Shown here piece by piece: positions 60,679 through 64,000 of a DNA stretch of 64,000 nt. This stretch comes from Rothia nasisuis (GTDB lineage: Bacteria; Actinomycetota; Actinomycetes; Actinomycetales; Micrococcaceae). Location of the stretch: NCBI RefSeq assembly GCF_928381405.1, contig NZ_CAKMSB010000006.1, positions 92,289 to 156,288 of the forward strand. Direction: 5' to 3'. Position 1 is the first letter of the stretch; each line of letters opens with the position of its first letter. The notes under the pieces are model-generated. The model was not told where the DNA came from. It saw only the letters and a program-made list of their open reading frames with translations, and made no database searches. The translations under genes and the position numbers were made by a program.

Positions 60679-61788
60679 GTGTCAGAAGTCAACATAGAGC
60701 TCGCCCGCTGGAGCGAACTCTTTATGTATTTAGCATCCATCACCTACATGTTTGCCTTCGTCGCCTTCGCCTGGGACGTCGCCGCCCACTCACGCACCAC
60801 CAAGCGGCTCGAAGAAGCAGCAACCGTTGGCGGCCAGGACCAAGAAAAAGAACTCGTGGGGGCAAGAACCGCCTCCTCAGGTTCTATCAACGCCAGGTCT
60901 GCCCGGCTCACTGGCACCGAGCAGGGAACCGGTGAACGCGGTATGGGCTACAAGCGCTCTGCCGCTACTAAGCTGTCTTCCCATGTTGCTGACTCAGATA
61001 TGCGCTACGGCACCGGTGAACGCCGCCCCGCCGCCCGCGCTGGCGTCGTCATCCTTGCCCTGGGCTGTCTGATTCATGCAGCAGGTGTTTTCTCCCGGGC
61101 CTTTGCCGCCAACCGCGTTCCCTGGGGCAATATGTACGAGTTCTGCACTACCGGCGCCTTTTTGGTGGCGGCCGTCTACCTGATTTTCCTGGTGTTCCGT
61201 GACCTGCGCTTCGTTGGCACCCTGGTTTCGGGCCTGGTCTTGACCATGATGGTTGTTGCCAACGTCGTCTACCCCACCCCGGTCGGTCAGCTGGTTCCTG
61301 CGCTCCAATCCTACTGGCTGGTTATTCACGTCTCTATTGCTGTGCTTGCCTCCTCCATCTTCACCCTGACGTTCGCCATGGCCGTCCTACAGCTGTTGCA
61401 AACCTCCCGCGAACGCCGAATCCTTGCAGACCAAGACACCGCCCTGACCCGCCTGGGTTTCATGCGCCTGATCCCCTCCTCTACCGCCCTGGAGAACTTT
61501 TCTTTCCGTCTCAACACCGTCGGTTTCGTCATGTGGACCTTTACCCTGGCAGCCGGTGCTATTTGGGCGGAGAAGGCCTGGGGCCGCTACTGGGGCTGGG
61601 ATACCAAAGAAGTCTGGACCTTCATCATCTGGGTTGTCTACGCCGCCTACCTGCATGCCCGCGCAACTCGGGGCTGGTCTGGCCCGCCTTCGGCCTGGCT
61701 CTCGATTGTTGGCTACCTCTGCGTGATTTTCAACTTCACCATCGTCAACGTCTTCTTCTCGGGCCTGCACTCTTACTCAGGGCTGTAA
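60679..61788 (+). CDS. ccsA: Cytochrome c biogenesis protein CcsA/ResC
   Basis: Haem-handling partner of ResB, 369 residues with about eight helices. The Trp-rich haem-binding WWD segment GRYWGWDTKEVWTFIIWVVY near 301-320 and nearby His residues (AAYLHARATRG) are those of the CcsA/CcmC family. An inserted polar loop of ~75 residues (about 35-110) lies between helix 1 and 2, a feature of actinobacterial members. GTG start 60679. Counterpart of Rv0529. The operon ends at the 61821-61852 terminator. No cytochrome c gene is visible here. Confidence 0.92.
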   Translation: MSEVNIELARWSELFMYLASITYMFAFVAFAWDVAAHSRTTKRLEEAATVGGQDQEKELVGARTASSGSINARSARLTGTEQGTGERGMGYKRSAATKLSSHVADSDMRYGTGERRPAARAGVVILALGCLIHAAGVFSRAFAANRVPWGNMYEFCTTGAFLVAAVYLIFLVFRDLRFVGTLVSGLVLTMMVVANVVYPTPVGQLVPALQSYWLVIHVSIAVLASSIFTLTFAMAVLQLLQTSRERRILADQDTALTRLGFMRLIPSSTALENFSFRLNTVGFVMWTFTLAAGAIWAEKAWGRYWGWDTKEVWTFIIWVVYAAYLHARATRGWSGPPSAWLSIVGYLCVIFNFTIVNVFFSGLHSYSGL

Positions 61789-61820
61789 AGCGGTTTTAGC
61801 GCAACGTTTTCTCGCAGGTA

Positions 61821-61852
61821 AGGAGCCCTCGCACAAAGGTGCGGGGGCTCCT
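61821..61852. terminator. Terminator after ccsA
   Basis: Fourteen-base arms (61821-61834 and 61839-61852) with one mismatch, G+C-rich. Confidence 0.75.
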
Positions 61853-61916
61853 GCGTACCCTGGGAGGCTTTCTGGTGGGCTACTTGTACGGTTAAATCGC
61901 TCGAAGTCTTGAAAAC

Positions 61917-61945
61917 CTATCTAGGTATATGATGTATTTAGGTAG
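61917..61945. promoter_or_regulatory. Candidate PadR operator
   Basis: Imperfect 13-base dyad (CTATCTAGGTATA and TGTATTTAGGTAG, 9 of 13 complementary) around TGA. It overlaps likely -10 sequences and ends 15 bases before the PadR start, so autoregulation is probable. TTGAAA at 61909-61914 may be the -35. Confidence 0.45.
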
Positions 61946-61959
61946 AGAAGGAGGCGCCG

Positions 61960-62277
61960 ATGAACCCCATCACCTATCCACCGGCCCTGGTACGAGCAAC
62001 CCTGCCCACCGCCGTCCTGGCCTGCCTGGCTCAAGAGAACCTGCACGGCTACGGTTTAGCTGCCCGCCTCGAAGAACTGGGCTACGGCCGTCTGCGGGGC
62101 GGCTCCCTCTACCCGGCCCTCTCCAAACTCGAAGAAGCCGGGTACGTCACGACTACCTGGACGGAAGGGGAGAGCGGCCCCGCCCGCCGCCAGTATCAGC
62201 TCACGGACGCCGGTGCCCGCCAGCTCGCGAGCGAACGGGAAACCCTGGCCCGCCTTGCTCGTACCCTCGGAGTCTAA
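61960..62277 (+). CDS. PadR family transcriptional regulator
   Basis: Winged-helix repressor of 105 residues, the short PadR-s2 type. Typical signatures are LACLAQENLHGYGLAARLEE near 20-39, GGSLYPALSKLEEAGYVTT near 49-67 and RRQYQLTDAGARQL near 78-91. An AAGGAGG ribosome site lies upstream. It is followed 39 bases later by a membrane protein with HAAS-like segments, the usual partner that PadR proteins control. Confidence 0.9.
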   Translation: MNPITYPPALVRATLPTAVLACLAQENLHGYGLAARLEELGYGRLRGGSLYPALSKLEEAGYVTTTWTEGESGPARRQYQLTDAGARQLASERETLARLARTLGV

Positions 62278-62316
62278 AGCTACCTGAACCGCCCCTACAT
62301 GCCTCAAGGAGGAGAC

Positions 62317-63390
62317 ATGGCAAACAATCCCTACGAACGCCTGACTATCGCTATCGAAGAAGCAAGTGACAACCCAGCAGACGTGGACTGGGTACAAACT
62401 GCCTTCGCCACCCTGGCAAGCAACTACGTCAAAGCAGTCACCAGCGAGAGCGCCCTGCAGAAAGTAATCCGACAGATCACAGAAACCGGCGAAAGCGCCG
62501 CCGAGCTCTACGGCAGCCCCCAGGACTGGGCTACAGAAAAAATCACAAGCTGGCGCGAAAAAGGTACCCAAGCCTTTGCTACGGATGAACCACTGACCCT
62601 GCGGGCAGGAACCATCTCTGGCTTCTTCGTAGGAGCCATCTTTAGCCTACTTTTCTGGCTGATGAATCTATTACCTAGCGACAGTCCCTCCGACCAGCCC
62701 CTCGGCTTTTACCTGCTACCAGTGGTGCTGGGATTTGCCGTCATAATTCCACCCGTTATTTTCAGACTGGTTCGCGCTAAGGCCGGTTTTACAGCAGGAG
62801 CTCTGGTAACAGCCCTTATCGTGCTTCTTCTTGCCTGCGGCATAGGTTTTTCTCTGTTCTGGTCTTACGAAGTCGTCACAGCAACCTTTCCAGCCTGGTT
62901 TCATGTGGTTGTAGCTACAGGTTCTGCCCTGCTGGGTTCCCTAGCTACTGTGCTTCTTCCCAAGAGGCTCGCCCCCTCTCAAGAAGATACTGATAACTAC
63001 AGCGAACCTGCCACCTGGCTTGAGCGCTTCACACAGGAGCTCTGGAACCGCGGTGATATTTCAGATGCCCGTGTGCGTGAAGAAGTCTCGCGCGTTAAAG
63101 AGCACGTAGCAGAAGGGGGCGGCAGCTACCTCGAAGAGTTTGGTCACCCGGCAACCTATGCCCGTTCCCTGTCACACCAGAAAGTAGTGAAACCCTACCG
63201 GCTTTACCTCTACTCTCTGCTGATGATCTTCTGCATAGGGTACTGGGGCTACGGAGTCTTCACGACTCAAGATACAGCCAGCCAAAGTTGGCGCCTACCC
63301 CTGCTGATAGTCGTCTTTTGTGCCTGGGCACTGGAGCTCTGCAAAAACTATCGGGCCTACCGTCAGACTAAGACACCCAGCAGCTCGTAG
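62317..63390 (+). CDS. Membrane protein with HAAS/DUF1700-like domains
   Basis: Protein of 357 residues. Two copies of a helical HAAS-like motif appear: AAELYGSPQDWATEKI near 65-80 and LEEFGHPATYARSL near 270-283. Between and after them lie about six hydrophobic helices (90-115, 125-145, 150-172, 180-203, 295-315, 325-345). HAAS domains in PadR-linked genes are thought to sense or bind partner proteins; the function here is unknown. ATG 62317 has AAGGAGGAGAC directly upstream. Probable PadR target. Confidence 0.68.
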   Translation: MANNPYERLTIAIEEASDNPADVDWVQTAFATLASNYVKAVTSESALQKVIRQITETGESAAELYGSPQDWATEKITSWREKGTQAFATDEPLTLRAGTISGFFVGAIFSLLFWLMNLLPSDSPSDQPLGFYLLPVVLGFAVIIPPVIFRLVRAKAGFTAGALVTALIVLLLACGIGFSLFWSYEVVTATFPAWFHVVVATGSALLGSLATVLLPKRLAPSQEDTDNYSEPATWLERFTQELWNRGDISDARVREEVSRVKEHVAEGGGSYLEEFGHPATYARSLSHQKVVKPYRLYLYSLLMIFCIGYWGYGVFTTQDTASQSWRLPLLIVVFCAWALELCKNYRAYRQTKTPSSS

Positions 63391-63401
63391 CCAACAGAAA
63401 A

Positions 63402-63460
63402 CCCCACGCTCTATCACGAGATCCGTGTGTGAACCGCGGTGCTCGTGACACAGCATGGGG
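63402..63460. terminator. Imperfect hairpin between converging genes
   Basis: Nineteen-base arms (63402-63420 and 63442-63460), 16 of 19 complementary, around a 21-base loop. It lies between the HAAS-like (+) and PLDc_N (-) genes. Confidence 0.6.
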
Positions 63461-63471
63461 TCCGAGGCAAA

Positions 63472-63918
63472 CTAAGAGTCACCCTCTTCTGACCCTGGGT
63501 GATCGGCATCGTCCTTGGGCGCAACAGGGCCGCCTCCCTGCCCGGTAGCATCCTCGCCCCGGAGGGAATCCTGACCACCGGCGTCCTTACGGTTTTTGCG
63601 TTGCTGCCACTCGGTGTCCTGGCGTTCGCGGCGGGCACGGGCCTCAAGGAACTTCAAAAACTCAGGGTCATCATCGGGAGCTACCGGTGGCTGAGCCGCA
63701 GGTGCCCCAAAAGACCCGTGACGCGACCTGCGCGGGCGCCCCAGCCAGAACCAGAGTACCGACCCCAGTAGGGGGAAAGGCACTAGCACAGCCAGCCAAG
63801 CCCACTTGGGCAAGGTACGAACGCGCAAGCGGTCGGTCTGGGCGGCGTCCAGAATCGAATAAATCCACACGCCCAGCAGGAGGGCGGCAACGCCAATAAT
63901 CAAAATAGCTCTACCCAT
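63472..63918 (-). CDS. PLDc_N-domain membrane protein
   Basis: Protein of 148 residues. Two N-terminal helices (about 3-24 and 38-58) with IYSILDAAQTDRLRVRTLPK and FPLLGSVLWFWLGRP are the PLDc_N (phospholipase D nuclease N-terminal, also called Cardiolipin synthase N-terminal) domain. The C-terminal half is polar and charged, probably disordered. Function unknown. I chose ATG 63918 (MGRAILI); an upstream ATG at 63942 adds only a polar extension. The remaining 82 bases of the window show no gene. Confidence 0.78.
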   Translation of the reverse strand: MGRAILIIGVAALLLGVWIYSILDAAQTDRLRVRTLPKWAWLAVLVPFPLLGSVLWFWLGRPRRSRHGSFGAPAAQPPVAPDDDPEFLKFLEARARRERQDTEWQQRKNRKDAGGQDSLRGEDATGQGGGPVAPKDDADHPGSEEGDS

Positions 63919-64000
63919 ACCCCCATTTTTCCACGAACGCACCCGCCAGCCCCGCTTTGTGCGCTCACAGCGTGCTAGATGAGCGGACGCCCACCCGCCC

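Noticed and set aside
1..64000. CRISPR array, insertion sequence, prophage or rRNA genes
   Set aside because: No evenly spaced repeats, transposase, integrase, phage structural genes or rRNA sequence were seen.

Overview
The window looks like chromosome from a moderately G+C-rich actinobacterium of the Micrococcaceae, most likely Rothia or a close relative. This rests on gene content and order and on the look of the proteins, not on a search. Two stretches follow Mycobacterium tuberculosis gene order as I remember it. The first (11-46 kb) resembles Rv3682 back to Rv3646c: ponA2-like PBP, DUF4177, RidA, crp, marP, acs, the tad cluster, an Rv3649-like helicase and topA. The second (46-62 kb) resembles Rv0496 to Rv0529: ppx, a sugar-phosphate isomerase, proC, bS22, a glutaredoxin-like protein and the cytochrome c maturation genes. 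Housekeeping genes dominate, with one clear accessory insertion.

Layout. 0-6 kb: lutBC (lactate oxidation), two membrane proteins and an FMN reductase. 6.3-6.4 kb: tRNA-Pro(CGG). 6.5-13.4 kb: a heterodimeric ABC exporter, a metallophosphoesterase and a class A PBP, all on the minus strand. 13.4-19.4 kb: DUF4177, RidA, NUDIX, the Crp/Fnr regulator, the MarP-like protease, an amino-acid permease and aroQ. 19.5-22.9 kb: acs with a candidate Crp site, then a TetR/SnoaL-like divergent pair. 23.2-26.8 kb: a two-gene AAA+ ATPase/subtilisin-like protease module resembling IetAS, flanked by AT-richer DNA. 27-30.5 kb: nth, CoA-type NUDIX and a stand-alone family A DNA polymerase. 30.6-34.7 kb: tadA-tadB-tadC-pilin-TadE-TadE-like. 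34.7-46.4 kb: an MrfA-like helicase, small enzymes, a T4 endonuclease V-like glycosylase, a methyltransferase and topA. 46.5-56 kb: ppx, isomerase, proC, Trk K+ uptake, AcuC-like deacetylase and two DNA-binding proteins with long disordered tails. 56-64 kb: bS22, system II cytochrome c biogenesis (TlpA-CcdA-ResB-CcsA) and a PadR/HAAS-like pair.

The main points for a second look are: the IetAS-like ATPase/protease operon; a diverged ~100-bp palindromic element present in two intergenic regions (19.55 and 28.65 kb); a recurrent leaderless-promoter architecture (TANNNT about six bases before the start codon) at a dozen genes; a 170-base chain of overlapping hairpins downstream of proC; a T4-type pyrimidine-dimer glycosylase lacking the usual catalytic Thr2; and two adjacent regulators that share a DNA-binding domain plus long acidic linker plus basic tail plan. 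All functional calls come from reading the translated sequences and from family knowledge; no database search was run.
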